This document shows, in pieces, positions 1 to 8,716 of a stretch of 64,000 nucleotides of DNA. Each line of letters begins with the position of its first letter. Position 1 is the first letter of the stretch. Under the pieces are notes generated by a model. That model was given only the letters and a program-made list of their open reading frames with translations. It was not told where the DNA came from and searched no databases. A program made the translations under genes and the position numbers. Source of the DNA: Lysobacterales bacterium (GTDB taxonomy: Bacteria > Pseudomonadota > Gammaproteobacteria > Xanthomonadales > SZUA-36); contig JANQPM010000089.1 of NCBI GenBank assembly GCA_028289465.1, positions 23,485 through 87,484 of the forward strand. Reading direction: 5' to 3'.

Positions 1-1030
1 CCATGCCGAGATAGTTGCGAAAATAGACTTGGCGAAAGCTGTCGCCCCGGTCGGCGGCAGCACCGGCCTGAATCACTGCGCTGCGAAATTCCGGCCGGGA
101 CACCAATTGATCCACCAGGCCCTCGTTTAGCGCAAACGCGGCAAAATCGCCGTCCGCCTGATCGAGCTGAACCGCGTAATTCTCAATACTGCGATTCAAT
201 ACCTCCAGCGGCAGACCCCGGTTGCGCGCAACTCCGTCCAGATACTGGCGCCACAGGTTGTTAATCCAGTAGGCATTGGCTTCCCGGGCCTCTTCGGACA
301 TATTGTTGCGGATAAACGGTTCCATCGCCGACTTGTACTCGCCGACCCGGAACAGGTTGATTTCCACCGCCAGCTTATCCAGCGCGTCTTTGTAGAAATT
401 GCGATAACGCGCGTAGCCGTCAACCCAGACGAAGCCACTCGGGTTCATCCAGATTTCGTCGGCCAGCGCCGCGAAATAGTATTGATGCTGGGCCATATTC
501 TCGGCATAGGTCAGCACCGGCTTGCCGGATGTCTTGAAGTCCGTTACCGCCGCTTCCAACTCCTGCAGCGAGGCCAGACCCGCGCTCCAGATATAGTCCG
601 GTATCAGAATCAGGCGGGAAATGCGGTCATCGTTTTTGGCCGCGCGAATCGACTTGATGATATCGCGCAAACGGACTTCCGGCTCCTGCCGGTCCAATGC
701 CTCGCTCAGTGCCCGGTCCAGCGGATCGCCCGAGTACTGCTCGACGATATGGCCGTAGGGCTGAACCACCAGTGCGGTATTCGGCTTCAGCACGAATTGC
801 TCGCCGGCCCCGAACAGGGCTTTGAACAGCAGCACCAGCAGCAAAATAAAGATGATGTTGAAAACCAGTCGGCGCGTACCGTCGACAAAACCCCAGAACC
901 CGTTCCACAAGCGAACCAGAAACGGTTTACGCTTGGTGGGCCGGCCGTTGACCGCCGTCAATGCCGGATCCTGCGCCGCGGAAGACCGCGACAGCTCATC
1001 GCCAAAAGGGTCATGAATATTACTTCCCAT
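1..1030 (-). CDS. sppA: Signal peptide peptidase SppA, 67-kDa type (N-terminal 343 codons; runs off the left edge)
   Basis: SppA is a membrane-anchored serine protease that degrades signal peptides left after secretion. The ATG at 1030 opens a frame with no stop down to base 1. Seen: a soluble N-terminus of about 50 residues, one membrane anchor near residues 55-74, then the S49 N-terminal domain. K233 in GEYKSAMEPF matches the catalytic lysine of the E. coli long-form enzyme; the nucleophilic serine lies in the C-terminal repeat, outside the window. The gene is divergent from pspA, which fits a shared envelope-stress role, though this is inferred only from position. Confidence 0.93.
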   Translation of the reverse strand, partial: MGSNIHDPFGDELSRSSAAQDPALTAVNGRPTKRKPFLVRLWNGFWGFVDGTRRLVFNIIFILLLVLLFKALFGAGEQFVLKPNTALVVQPYGHIVEQYSGDPLDRALSEALDRQEPEVRLRDIIKSIRAAKNDDRISRLILIPDYIWSAGLASLQELEAAVTDFKTSGKPVLTYAENMAQHQYYFAALADEIWMNPSGFVWVDGYARYRNFYKDALDKLAVEINLFRVGEYKSAMEPFIRNNMSEEAREANAYWINNLWRQYLDGVARNRGLPLEVLNRSIENYAVQLDQADGDFAAFALNEGLVDQLVSRPEFRSAVIQAGAAADRGDSFRQVYFRNYLGM

Positions 1031-1300
1031 AGTAAATTCCAATCAATGCCAGTCGCCAACCCGTAGAATTGTCGGCCGGCAGGTATTACAGCGTGCGCTG
1101 CTGCCGGCAAAAATGCTTCGGCAGGCAGGCGAGCGCCGCTAGTGTTTAAGCACCGTCTATTCTAGGTAAAGCTTAGGACCGCAACAATGCGCCAATTGTC
1201 ACAGCCGGCATCGCCAGCAGTGTGTCAAATTCACCACCGGCAGACGCTGCCTATATCGAAACCCAGGATAAAAAATATTATAAATTAATCGCTTAACATC

Positions 1301-1316
1301 TGGCATGTTTTCTGCA
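1301..1316 (+). promoter_or_regulatory. Sigma-54 (RpoN) promoter of pspA-pspC
   Basis: TGGCATGTTTTCTGCA matches the -24/-12 consensus TGGCACGN4TTGCW, with GG and GC at the correct spacing and only two deviations. It lies 38 bases before the pspA ATG. An AT-rich stretch at about 1268-1290 could bind IHF. Psp operons of other proteobacteria are RpoN-dependent and activated by PspF; no pspF is in the window. The rest of the 1031-1353 gap shows no gene. Confidence 0.85.
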
Positions 1317-1353
1317 TAAAGTACCTTGAAGGTTTATTTTTCAGGAGACAACC

Positions 1354-2064
1354 ATGGGAACATTTTCAAGGCTTCGCTATGTCATCGCCGCCAATGTGAA
1401 CGCGATGCTGGAAAAGGCGGAAAACCCGCACAAACTGATCCGCGCGCTGATCCGCGAAATGGAGGAAGCTCGCGAAGAAGCGCGGGTTGCGGTGGCCGAA
1501 TTGATGGCCGAGGAAAGCCATCTGGAGCGGTCGCTGCAACAGGCAGAGGCCAATCAGCGAAAATGGCAGGAACGTGCCGAGCTGGCGGTTAAACAATCCC
1601 GCGACGATCTGGCCCGCGAAGCACTTAAACAAAAAACGGAAACCGAGGAACTGCAATCCAATCTGAACGCCGAGCTCTCGGCCGCCCGCGAGCGCGTTGC
1701 CCAGGTCAGGCAGGACATGGCCACGCTGAACAGCAAGTTGCAGCAAGCCAAGCAGATCGAAACCGAACTCAGCCGCAAACCGGCAACCCATTCGGTAAAC
1801 GGAAAAACGGTGGCCATACCCGAGTCCAAGACGGACAAAAAACTGCGGCGGGTGTTTTCGCGTTTCGACACGCTGGAATCGCAGGTCGAATCGCTGGAGG
1901 CACGCGTGCGTTCCTACGAGACCGTTGAGCCGACGCGCGATCCGTGGACCGCTTTGCGCTCAGTCGACGATGAAGCGGTCGAAGCCGAATTGAGCGCACT
2001 GAAAAAGCGCCTGGACAAGCCCGCCAAGGCCGGCGGCAGCGCTGAAGCCGTACAAGGCGCCTGA
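1354..2064 (+). CDS. pspA: Phage shock protein A (PspA/IM30 family)
   Basis: PspA is a peripheral inner-membrane protein that oligomerises on damaged membrane and helps hold the proton motive force. The 236 residues are almost wholly charged, Ala/Glu/Gln-rich coiled coil. The N-terminus (MGTFSRLRYVIAANVNAML) is the usual amphipathic membrane helix, and the conserved NPHKLIRALIREMEEA segment follows. AGGAGA lies 8 bases before the ATG. The stop overlaps the pspC start (TGATG), so the two are translationally coupled. The protein is slightly longer than E. coli PspA (222 aa), with a Gly/Ala tail. Expression is expected from the RpoN promoter just upstream. Confidence 0.96.
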   Translation: MGTFSRLRYVIAANVNAMLEKAENPHKLIRALIREMEEAREEARVAVAELMAEESHLERSLQQAEANQRKWQERAELAVKQSRDDLAREALKQKTETEELQSNLNAELSAARERVAQVRQDMATLNSKLQQAKQIETELSRKPATHSVNGKTVAIPESKTDKKLRRVFSRFDTLESQVESLEARVRSYETVEPTRDPWTALRSVDDEAVEAELSALKKRLDKPAKAGGSAEAVQGA

Positions 2065-2390
2065 TGATGCGGGGCCTGTATCGCAGCAGAAAATCCGCGC
2101 TGGTTGCCGGTGTCTGCGCCGGCATGGCCCGACGGTTCCAGTGGAACGTATGGCTGGTTCGAATGGCCTGGGTATTGCTGGCCCTGATTACGCTGAAGAT
2201 CGCGCTGCTGGCCTATCTGATCCTGGCTCTGGTCCTGCCGACAACCGATCGCAGCCCGCACAGCGGTGCAGACGAGGCCGGCGTCATCGACGGCGAAGCC
2301 CGGCGAATCACACCAGCCAATGCATCCAGCTTGCGAGTTCAACGCCTGGAAGAAGAGTTTCGCGAGCTGGAGCGGCGCTTGAAATCCTAG
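2064..2390 (+). CDS. pspC: PspC-domain phage shock protein
   Basis: PspC is an inner-membrane protein that in E. coli works with PspB to relieve PspA inhibition of PspF. The 108-residue protein begins with the PspC motif (LYRSRKSALVAGVCAGMARRF), has hydrophobic segments at about residues 30-55, and ends in a short predicted coiled coil (VQRLEEEFRELERRL). No pspB lies between pspA and pspC, unlike in enterobacteria. The start overlaps the pspA stop, so this is a two-gene operon. Confidence 0.93.
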   Translation: MMRGLYRSRKSALVAGVCAGMARRFQWNVWLVRMAWVLLALITLKIALLAYLILALVLPTTDRSPHSGADEAGVIDGEARRITPANASSLRVQRLEEEFRELERRLKS

Positions 2391-2426
2391 GGAAAGAAGC
2401 GGGCACGAGACTCCTTGTTCCCCTGC

Positions 2427-2445
2427 CAGGCCTGACGGTGGCCTG
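2427..2445. terminator. Small hairpin between convergent pspC and the MATE gene
   Basis: CAGGCC and GGCCTG form a perfect 6-bp stem with a 7-base loop in the 65-bp convergent gap. No T-run follows on either strand, so its role as a bidirectional terminator is only suggested by position. Confidence 0.3.
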
Positions 2446-2455
2446 AAAGCGGTCC

Positions 2456-3823
2456 TTACAGACCGATTTCTATCAGACGCCTGCTGCTGCGCCAAAAGCG
2501 TCCCGTCAGCAGTATGGCGGCCACCGTCAGGCCTGCGATCATCCCGATCCACATGCCCTTAGGACCCTGCTCCAGATTGAAGGTGAGGTAGTAGCCGAGC
2601 GTCATACCGACCGCCCAGTACGCGATAATGGTATAGAACATCGGTACCCGGGTGTCTTTCAGCCCGCGCAATGCACCGGCGGAACAGACCTGAATGCCGT
2701 CCGAAAACTGAAAAATAGCGGCGAACAGCAGCAAATGCACAGCCAGGCCGGCCACCGCCGCCTCATCAGTGTACAGCGCCACGATATGCTCGGGGAACAA
2801 CAGCATCGCACCGGCACTCAAGCTCTGAAACCCGAGTACGATCAGCAGACCGATACGCCCGGCGTATCTGGCCGCAACCGGATCCCGGCGACCGACCGCA
2901 TTGCCGACCCGAACCGTGATCGCGCTGGACAGGCCCAGCGGAATCATAAACGTCAGCGCCGCAAAATTGATCGCGACCAAATGCGCCGCAGCCGGCACCG
3001 TACCCAGCTTGCCGATAAACAGCGCAGCGGCAACAAACAAACTGCCCTCGACGAATATCATCACGGCTATCGGCAGACCGACTTTCAGCAAATCGCCGAT
3101 ACGTTGCCAGTCCGGGCCGTCCCAGCGCGCGAACAGCGCATACGGACGATAATGGCTGTGACGAGTCAGGTAAATCAGCAGTACCAGCAACTGCACCCAA
3201 AGCACAATAGACGTCGCGTAGCCGCAGCCGACCGCACCCAGTGCCGGAAAACCGAGCTTTCCGTACATCAGCAAGTAGTTCATCGGAATATTCAGCATCA
3301 CGCCGAGAAAACCGATATACATCGTGGGTTTGGTATTGCCCGTTCCTTCGCTGAAAAAGCGCAGCGCGAACACCAGGCAGACGGCCGGCGCTCCCCAGGA
3401 CAGCGCAGCCAGGTAGCCGGCCGCGGTCGGGATGATCTGCTGATCGATCTTAAACCAGTACAGAAAATACACACCGGTATTGAGCACAACGATAAATACC
3501 GCTGCGTAGAGGAGCACTATCCACAGTGCCTGGCGCGTTGCCGCACCGGCATCCAGCGGACGGCCGGCGCCGTCGTACTGGGCGACAGTCGGTTGTATCG
3601 CCATCAAGGTGCCGAGCACGAACATCAACACCGATGACCATATCGCACCCCCGGTTCCCAGTGCCGCCAGCGCGATTTCCTCATCGTCCAGGCGCCCGGC
3701 CATCACGGTATCGACGAAGTTCATACCGAAACCGGTCACCTGCCCGATAATCACCGGCAGCGCCAGTTGCAAAGTACGCCGGATTTCGATCAGATGATTA
3801 GTAGTTGGAGTTATACTGGACAC
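2456..3823 (-). CDS. MATE-family multidrug/Na+ efflux transporter (NorM type)
   Basis: Twelve-helix inner-membrane exporter that extrudes cationic compounds in exchange for Na+ or H+. The start of the core, LALPVIIGQ then MNFVDTVMAGRL, is the MATE signature of helix 1, and about twelve hydrophobic segments follow. I take the GTG at 3823 as start, giving 455 residues, the normal NorM length. The frame is open to a TTG at 3862, which adds 13 unlikely residues. It is a single gene, convergent with pspC. The substrate cannot be told from sequence. Confidence 0.93.
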   Translation of the reverse strand: MSSITPTTNHLIEIRRTLQLALPVIIGQVTGFGMNFVDTVMAGRLDDEEIALAALGTGGAIWSSVLMFVLGTLMAIQPTVAQYDGAGRPLDAGAATRQALWIVLLYAAVFIVVLNTGVYFLYWFKIDQQIIPTAAGYLAALSWGAPAVCLVFALRFFSEGTGNTKPTMYIGFLGVMLNIPMNYLLMYGKLGFPALGAVGCGYATSIVLWVQLLVLLIYLTRHSHYRPYALFARWDGPDWQRIGDLLKVGLPIAVMIFVEGSLFVAAALFIGKLGTVPAAAHLVAINFAALTFMIPLGLSSAITVRVGNAVGRRDPVAARYAGRIGLLIVLGFQSLSAGAMLLFPEHIVALYTDEAAVAGLAVHLLLFAAIFQFSDGIQVCSAGALRGLKDTRVPMFYTIIAYWAVGMTLGYYLTFNLEQGPKGMWIGMIAGLTVAAILLTGRFWRSSRRLIEIGL

Positions 3824-4038
3824 CGGCGGATAAACTATCGGAATCCCGATTCCGAGCAGCAAAGCGGGTCATTGTAGCTGACCGCGATGACGATTGGGAT
3901 CGGGATTTCTTATCCGAAAACCGTCTGAGGGTGGGCACCTCGCAGACAGGCCAAGGGGATGGGATTAGCCTCGGCTAAGAAAAAACGGGGCGGTTCATGC
4001 CGGGTCATGAGCCGCGAAAACGTAGGAAAATCTGCAAG

Positions 4039-5028
4039 ATGAGCCATACCGCTTTCGTAACGGGTGCCACTGGGTTTGTCGGCATCAATCTTGTCCATGA
4101 GTTGGCCAGGCAGGGGTGGGAAACCACCGTGCTGGCCCGCCCGACCTCTTCGCTGGTCGATATCCAGTCGCTGCCGATACGCATCAAGCAGGGCGATATC
4201 ACCAATGTATACATGCTGGAAAAAGCCATACCGAAAAATGTCGATTGCGTGTTTCATGTCGCAGCCAGCACCAATGTCTGGTCGAAAAACAACGCCCAGC
4301 AACGTTTGGTCAATGTCGAAGGAACCCGCAATGTAATGGAAGCGGCGATCACGCAAGACGCGCGCCGAATGATACACACGTCGAGTTTCGTGGTCTGGGG
4401 TTTTCAACCCGAGATATTCGACGAACAGTCAACGCGCCTGACCAATGCCCAGTGGATCAACTATGTGCGAACCAAGACCGAAGCCGAGCAGGTGATCCGC
4501 GATGCGGTGCTGGGCAGCCGCATCGATGCGGTCATTCTGAATCCGGGTCATATTCTGGGCCCGTATGACCGGCATAACTGGTCGCGCATGATTCGAATGG
4601 TCGACCAGGGCAATCTGCCGGGCGTGCCGCCGGGCGGCGGCGTTTTTGCCGATGTGCGGGAAATTGCGAAGGCGCAGATTGCGGCCTTTCACCAGGGGCA
4701 TCGCGGGCAGAATTATCTACTTGGCGGCGTCGCCGCAGACTACCTGGATCTGGTCAAAATCGTCGGCGAATTGCTGAACCGCAAAGTACCCGAAAAGCCC
4801 ACACCGGCATGGCTTCTCAGAAGCGTGGGCCGGGTCAAGGCGATGATCGCCCGCTATACTGATCGGGAACCGGACATCACGCCGGAATCGGCCGCGATGA
4901 TCACCAACCATATGCACTGCGATTCGAGCAAAGCGATTGAAAAGCTCGGCTACAGCGAGACGCCGATCAGGGAATTGCTGGAAGAAACCTGCCGCTGGAT
5001 GAAGACTGCGGGGCTGCTGCAAGGTTGA
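4039..5028 (+). CDS. NAD(P)-dependent epimerase/dehydratase (extended SDR family)
   Basis: Extended short-chain dehydrogenase with an N-terminal Rossmann fold: TGATGFVG is the glycine-rich nucleotide-binding motif and INYVRTK carries the YxxxK catalytic pair. The layout resembles dihydroflavonol-4-reductase-like and HpnA-like sugar or sterol epimerases. The substrate is unknown, and no hopanoid genes are nearby. The ATG at 4039 is preferred over the in-frame start at 3997 because it immediately precedes the conserved fold and has an AGGA upstream. It runs into the DUF3667 gene 5 bases later. Confidence 0.9.
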   Translation: MSHTAFVTGATGFVGINLVHELARQGWETTVLARPTSSLVDIQSLPIRIKQGDITNVYMLEKAIPKNVDCVFHVAASTNVWSKNNAQQRLVNVEGTRNVMEAAITQDARRMIHTSSFVVWGFQPEIFDEQSTRLTNAQWINYVRTKTEAEQVIRDAVLGSRIDAVILNPGHILGPYDRHNWSRMIRMVDQGNLPGVPPGGGVFADVREIAKAQIAAFHQGHRGQNYLLGGVAADYLDLVKIVGELLNRKVPEKPTPAWLLRSVGRVKAMIARYTDREPDITPESAAMITNHMHCDSSKAIEKLGYSETPIRELLEETCRWMKTAGLLQG

Positions 5029-5033
5029 ACGCG

Positions 5034-6155
5034 ATGAACCCATCGCCGAATATCGGCATTAAAAAGAAACAGGCGCTGACCATCAAGGCACAGCGGCTGG
5101 CCGGATCGGATGCCTGTCTGAACTGCGGTACCGCGCTGCAGGGCGCGTTTTGCCACTATTGCGGACAGCCGGACAAACGCATTTTGCGCTTTTTTCCGGT
5201 GCTGCTGCGCGAGCTGCTTGAAGATATCGCCGATTTCGATTCGCGCTTTGCGCGCACCATGCGTCCGTTGCTGTTCAGGCCCGGCAAACTGACCCGCGAC
5301 TATCTCGACGGCCGCCGGTTTCGCTACACCCCGCCGCTACGCCTGTATCTGTTTTCCAGCGTGATACTGTTCGTGCTGGCCGCACTTACCACCAACTGGG
5401 CGCTGTCGCTGGACGAGCTTGATATTACCGCCGACGATCGCGGCAACGTCACCTTCAATGTCGGAAACGACGAGCAGCCGGCTGCCCGGACGCCGCCGGA
5501 AAATGCTGCGGATGCAGGCAGTGAAGCGGAAACGACAGCCAGTGCGACCGACGGCGACGCGGTTCCGTGGTACGAAAGCGAAGGCAATGAGGTGACTATC
5601 TTCGGCACTCGGCCCTGGCATCCGGAAACCAATCCGGTTCGAATCTTATTCGCGCCCGAGCGCCTGAACCGCTGGATCAATGAAGAACTGAAAAAATCGC
5701 CCGAGAAGGGCAAGATGATCGCCGAGAACCCGCGGCTGATCGTCAATGAGATCATCGACCTGCTGCCCAAAGTGATGTTCGTGCTGCTGCCGGTGTTTGC
5801 ATTGATTATGAAGTTGTTCTACGCGTTCGCGAAGCGTTTCTATGTCGAACACCTGATGTTCTCGCTGCATAACCACAGTTTTATCAATGTGGTTTTCATC
5901 CTGGCGATCTTGCTGTCCCTGGCCGAAGAAGGGGTCGAGGGAAGCAACCTGTCCTGGCTGTCCACCCCGGTTAGTTATCTGGTACTGGCTCTGATGATCT
6001 GGGTACCGGTGTACTTGCTCTTTGCATTGAAAAGAACCTACCGGCAGGGCTGGCTGATGACCGCGGCGAAGTACCTGCTGGTCGGGGTAAGCTATTCGGC
6101 CATCCTGATTCTGACGACCGCGCTGATCGGTTTGATTAGCTTCCTGAAGGTCTAG
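5034..6155 (+). CDS. DUF3667 domain membrane protein with N-terminal zinc ribbon
   Basis: Function unknown. The N-terminus has a four-cysteine zinc ribbon (CLNCG then FCHYCGQ), followed by the DUF3667 signature (RFARTMRPLLFRPGKLTRDYL, then PPLRLYLFSSV). There is one membrane segment near residue 105, an acidic disordered stretch at about residues 140-190, and four hydrophobic helices in the C-terminal half. The ATG at 5034 has AAGG 9 bases upstream; a TTG at 5025 overlaps the preceding stop and is an alternative. It is probably cotranscribed with the SDR before it and the DUF4286 gene after it. Confidence 0.88.
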   Translation: MNPSPNIGIKKKQALTIKAQRLAGSDACLNCGTALQGAFCHYCGQPDKRILRFFPVLLRELLEDIADFDSRFARTMRPLLFRPGKLTRDYLDGRRFRYTPPLRLYLFSSVILFVLAALTTNWALSLDELDITADDRGNVTFNVGNDEQPAARTPPENAADAGSEAETTASATDGDAVPWYESEGNEVTIFGTRPWHPETNPVRILFAPERLNRWINEELKKSPEKGKMIAENPRLIVNEIIDLLPKVMFVLLPVFALIMKLFYAFAKRFYVEHLMFSLHNHSFINVVFILAILLSLAEEGVEGSNLSWLSTPVSYLVLALMIWVPVYLLFALKRTYRQGWLMTAAKYLLVGVSYSAILILTTALIGLISFLKV

Positions 6156-6163
6156 GCGCGGGC

Positions 6164-6469
6164 ATGCTGATCTACGAAGTCAATCTTACTGTCGAACGCG
6201 CGATTGCCGACCAGTATCTGGAATGGCTGGAGCCGCATATGCAGGAAATGGAACGCTTTGACGGTTTCGGCGCAGCCAGCGCCTATCGTGTTGCCGACCC
6301 GGCTGCGAAGCCGGACCAGGTGGTTCTTTGCGTGCAGTACCGGGTCGCCAGCCGGGAAGCGTTGGAAGACTATCTGAGCAACCACGCGCAGCGCATGCGG
6401 GAAGACGGCATACGACGTTTCGGCGACTCATTCAGCGCCGCCAGACGCGTACTGGAGCCGCTGCAATAG
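6164..6469 (+). CDS. DUF4286 family protein
   Basis: Small soluble protein of 101 residues starting MLIYEVNLTVE, typical of DUF4286. The family has a dimeric alpha/beta-barrel (ferredoxin-like) look and no assigned activity. It starts 8 bases after the DUF3667 stop, so it is the last gene of a three-gene run. Convergent with the M17 peptidase gene. Confidence 0.85.
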   Translation: MLIYEVNLTVERAIADQYLEWLEPHMQEMERFDGFGAASAYRVADPAAKPDQVVLCVQYRVASREALEDYLSNHAQRMREDGIRRFGDSFSAARRVLEPLQ

Positions 6470-6475
6470 CGCGGG

Positions 6476-6569
6476 TTTAACGGTAGCGCGCGCAGGTAGT
6501 AGAAGTTGGACTCCTGCGGCCTAGATGGGTGGTCCGCTTTAACGGTAGCGCGCGCGCAGGTAGTGGAAG
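6476..6569. repeat. Direct repeat duplicating the 3' end of the M17 peptidase gene
   Basis: The segment 6476-6505 is repeated at 6538-6569 with one substitution and one CG-dinucleotide difference. The second copy covers the last codons and stop of the M17 gene; the first sits just outside it, in the convergent gap. This looks like a local duplication of about 62 bp. Confidence 0.8.
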
Positions 6570-7918
6570 ACCGCCCGCATACCCAGCGCCTCGCCGCCCG
6601 ATGGGCGGCCGGAGCGGTCGGCATCATTCCATGCGTAGGTGTCGACATGAACCCAGGGTATCTGCCGGCCGACAAAGTGCTGCAAGAACAGTGCCGCGGT
6701 AATCGCGCCGCCGAAACCGCTTTTCGCGACATTGGCCAGATCGGCAATCTTACTGGCGATCAGGCGCCTGTACGGCTGGTGCAGCGGCAATTGCCACAGC
6801 GGATCCTCGACCTGCTCTCCGGCAGCCAGCAGGCCGCCGGCGACTTCATCGTCATTGCTGAACAACGCCGGAAGGTCGGTGCCCAGCGCAACGCGGGCGG
6901 CACCGGTCAAGGTTGCGAAATCCAGCAGCAGTTCCGGGTTGTCCTCGCAAGCCCGGGTCAGCGCATCGGATAAAATCACCCGTCCCTCGGCATCGGTATT
7001 GCCAATTTCGACCGTCTTGCCCCGGCGGGTCGGAATCACGTCCCCGGGCCGGTAGGCGTTGCCGGCAATGCTGTTTTCCACTGCCGGAATAAACAGGTTC
7101 AGGCGCACCGGAAATTGAAACTGCATCACCAGCCGCGCGATGGCCATCACATGCGCCGCACCACCCATGTCCTTTTTCATTTTCAACATACCGACCGCGG
7201 ACTTGATATCGAGCCCGCCGGTATCAAAACAAACGCCTTTGCCGACCAGTGACAAACCGGGCCTGTCTTCATCGCCCCAACTCAGGTGAATCAGTTGCGG
7301 CGGCCGCGTGCAGGCTCTGCCGACCGCATGTACGGCCGGAAAATTCTGCGTCAGGAGTTCGTCGCCGCGAACGATTCCCACGTCCGCGCCGAAACTTTCC
7401 GCCTGCTGCACCACCGCCGCGGCCAGTTCGTCCGGACCGAAATCTTCGGTTGGCGTATTAACCCAGTCGCGTACCAGGTATTGCGCGTCGGTCAATGCGC
7501 TGACCGCAGGCTTCAGCGCTTTTGGCAGCAACAGGCGCGCTTTGCCGGCGCTTTGGCGCTTATAGCGGTTAAAACGGTAAGCGGCCAGGCCCCAGCCGAG
7601 AAATAATTGTTCCAGTTCCGCCGGCAACAATTCGTCCTGGTTTTCCGGCGCGATATGGTAGCCGCCCTTCGGCAGGCCTTTATAAAGTGACGAGAGCTGA
7701 TACAGCGGTCCTGAATCCCGCTTGCCGGCCAGTACCGCCTTGAGCTCGCCACCCCGGCCCGGTAACAGACAATGGCTGCCCGGCTTTGCGGTAAAGCCGG
7801 CGTTTTCAACCCAGCGCCGGGTGGTGACGTTCTGCTGCCCCAGCCAGCGCCGTAATTCAGTCCGGTCAAGCAGCAGAATCGGGGTTGTCTGTCCCCGTTG
7901 CAAAAACGCCGAAGCCAT
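6539..7918 (-). CDS. Leucyl aminopeptidase family metallopeptidase (M17, PepB-like)
   Basis: Cytosolic two-metal aminopeptidase that removes N-terminal residues from peptides. The C-terminal catalytic domain has the metal ligands and signature: GVCFDTGGLDIK (Lys and Asp ligands), KKDMGGAAHV and NTDAEGRVILSDAL. The N-terminal domain is divergent, as in the YpdF/PepB-like 450-460-residue branch. The ATG at 7918 (459 aa) has GGAG 7 bases upstream; an upstream in-frame TTG at 7936 lacks this. Divergent from nothing and convergent with the DUF4286 gene; probably a single transcription unit following the HAD gene. Confidence 0.93.
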   Translation of the reverse strand: MASAFLQRGQTTPILLLDRTELRRWLGQQNVTTRRWVENAGFTAKPGSHCLLPGRGGELKAVLAGKRDSGPLYQLSSLYKGLPKGGYHIAPENQDELLPAELEQLFLGWGLAAYRFNRYKRQSAGKARLLLPKALKPAVSALTDAQYLVRDWVNTPTEDFGPDELAAAVVQQAESFGADVGIVRGDELLTQNFPAVHAVGRACTRPPQLIHLSWGDEDRPGLSLVGKGVCFDTGGLDIKSAVGMLKMKKDMGGAAHVMAIARLVMQFQFPVRLNLFIPAVENSIAGNAYRPGDVIPTRRGKTVEIGNTDAEGRVILSDALTRACEDNPELLLDFATLTGAARVALGTDLPALFSNDDEVAGGLLAAGEQVEDPLWQLPLHQPYRRLIASKIADLANVAKSGFGGAITAALFLQHFVGRQIPWVHVDTYAWNDADRSGRPSGGEALGMRAVFHYLRARYR

Positions 7919-7960
7919 AACCACACTCCATCTCAATTCGCCTGTGTAAATACTACAGGA

Positions 7961-8716
7961 TTAGTTGTTCATATCCAGTCGCGCAAGAACCTGCAGCAGG
8001 TCGCATGCCATCGCCGGCGGACGGCCCGGCAGCGGCCAGGTTCTGGCATTGCGGTTCAGCCACAACGCCTGCATTCCGACGTCGCAGGCGCCTTTGACAT
8101 CTTCTACCGGATGATCGCCGATGTGCAGAATTTGCTCCGGGACCAGCCGCAACTGTTCGGCCGCGGAATGGAACAGCGCCGCGGCCGGTTTGGCACAACC
8201 GGTATCGGTCGCGCGAACGGTAATCGGCAAGTAACGACTGAGGCCGATTGCCTGCAAGTCGGCATTTCCGTTGGTCACCGCAGCCAGGCGCTTGTACCGT
8301 TGAAGCCGCCGAAGCACCGGCAGCACATCGTCAAACAGTTGTACACGGTTACGGATTTTCAGAAACAGTTCGTAAGCTTGTTCGGCCAGTTCCGGCTGAT
8401 AGCCGCAATCACCCAGCGCCCGCAACAGTGTCTGCCGGCGCAGGAAACCGAGGTCGTAGGAACGCTCCGGATACCGTTTGATAAGTTCTGTTCTGATCCG
8501 GCGCAAATCCTTGACGGTATAGCGCCGGACGACCCGCGGGCAGTGCTCATGCAACCATTGCTGTACAGCACGCTCGGCCGCCTCGATAGCCGGCCAGACC
8601 GGCCACAGCGTATCGTCCAAATCCAACGTGATGCCGGCAATGCGATCGACATCCAGACCGCTGAAGTCCGGTTGCGGCCGCGGGGAATCGAAGGGTGGTG
8701 ATACGGTATATGTCAA
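7961..8716 (-). CDS. HAD-superfamily hydrolase (YigB/FMN phosphatase-like)
   Basis: Haloacid-dehalogenase fold phosphatase. Motif I is DLDDTLWP, motif II is in AAVTNGN, motif III is the Lys in CAKPAAALF, and motif IV is IGDHPVEDVKGA. The helical cap between motifs I and II is the C1 type of YigB, which dephosphorylates FMN and related sugar phosphates; the substrate here is not certain. The only plausible start is a TTG at 8716 overlapping the protease stop by 4 bases, which implies translational coupling to that gene. Confidence 0.88.
   Translation of the reverse strand: MTYTVSPPFDSPRPQPDFSGLDVDRIAGITLDLDDTLWPVWPAIEAAERAVQQWLHEHCPRVVRRYTVKDLRRIRTELIKRYPERSYDLGFLRRQTLLRALGDCGYQPELAEQAYELFLKIRNRVQLFDDVLPVLRRLQRYKRLAAVTNGNADLQAIGLSRYLPITVRATDTGCAKPAAALFHSAAEQLRLVPEQILHIGDHPVEDVKGACDVGMQALWLNRNARTWPLPGRPPAMACDLLQVLARLDMNN

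Noticed and set aside
482..1066. A 194-codon plus-strand frame at the left edge
   Set aside because: It lies opposite the conserved SppA N-terminal half, which explains the region fully.
2735..3637. A 300-codon plus-strand frame within the MATE gene
   Set aside because: Shadow of a conserved transporter; no family motif.
3964..3980. TTAGCC/GGCTAA hairpin with an A-run, considered a terminator
   Set aside because: The run is A rather than T on the strand that reads away from a gene, and the gap is divergent, so nothing needs terminating there.
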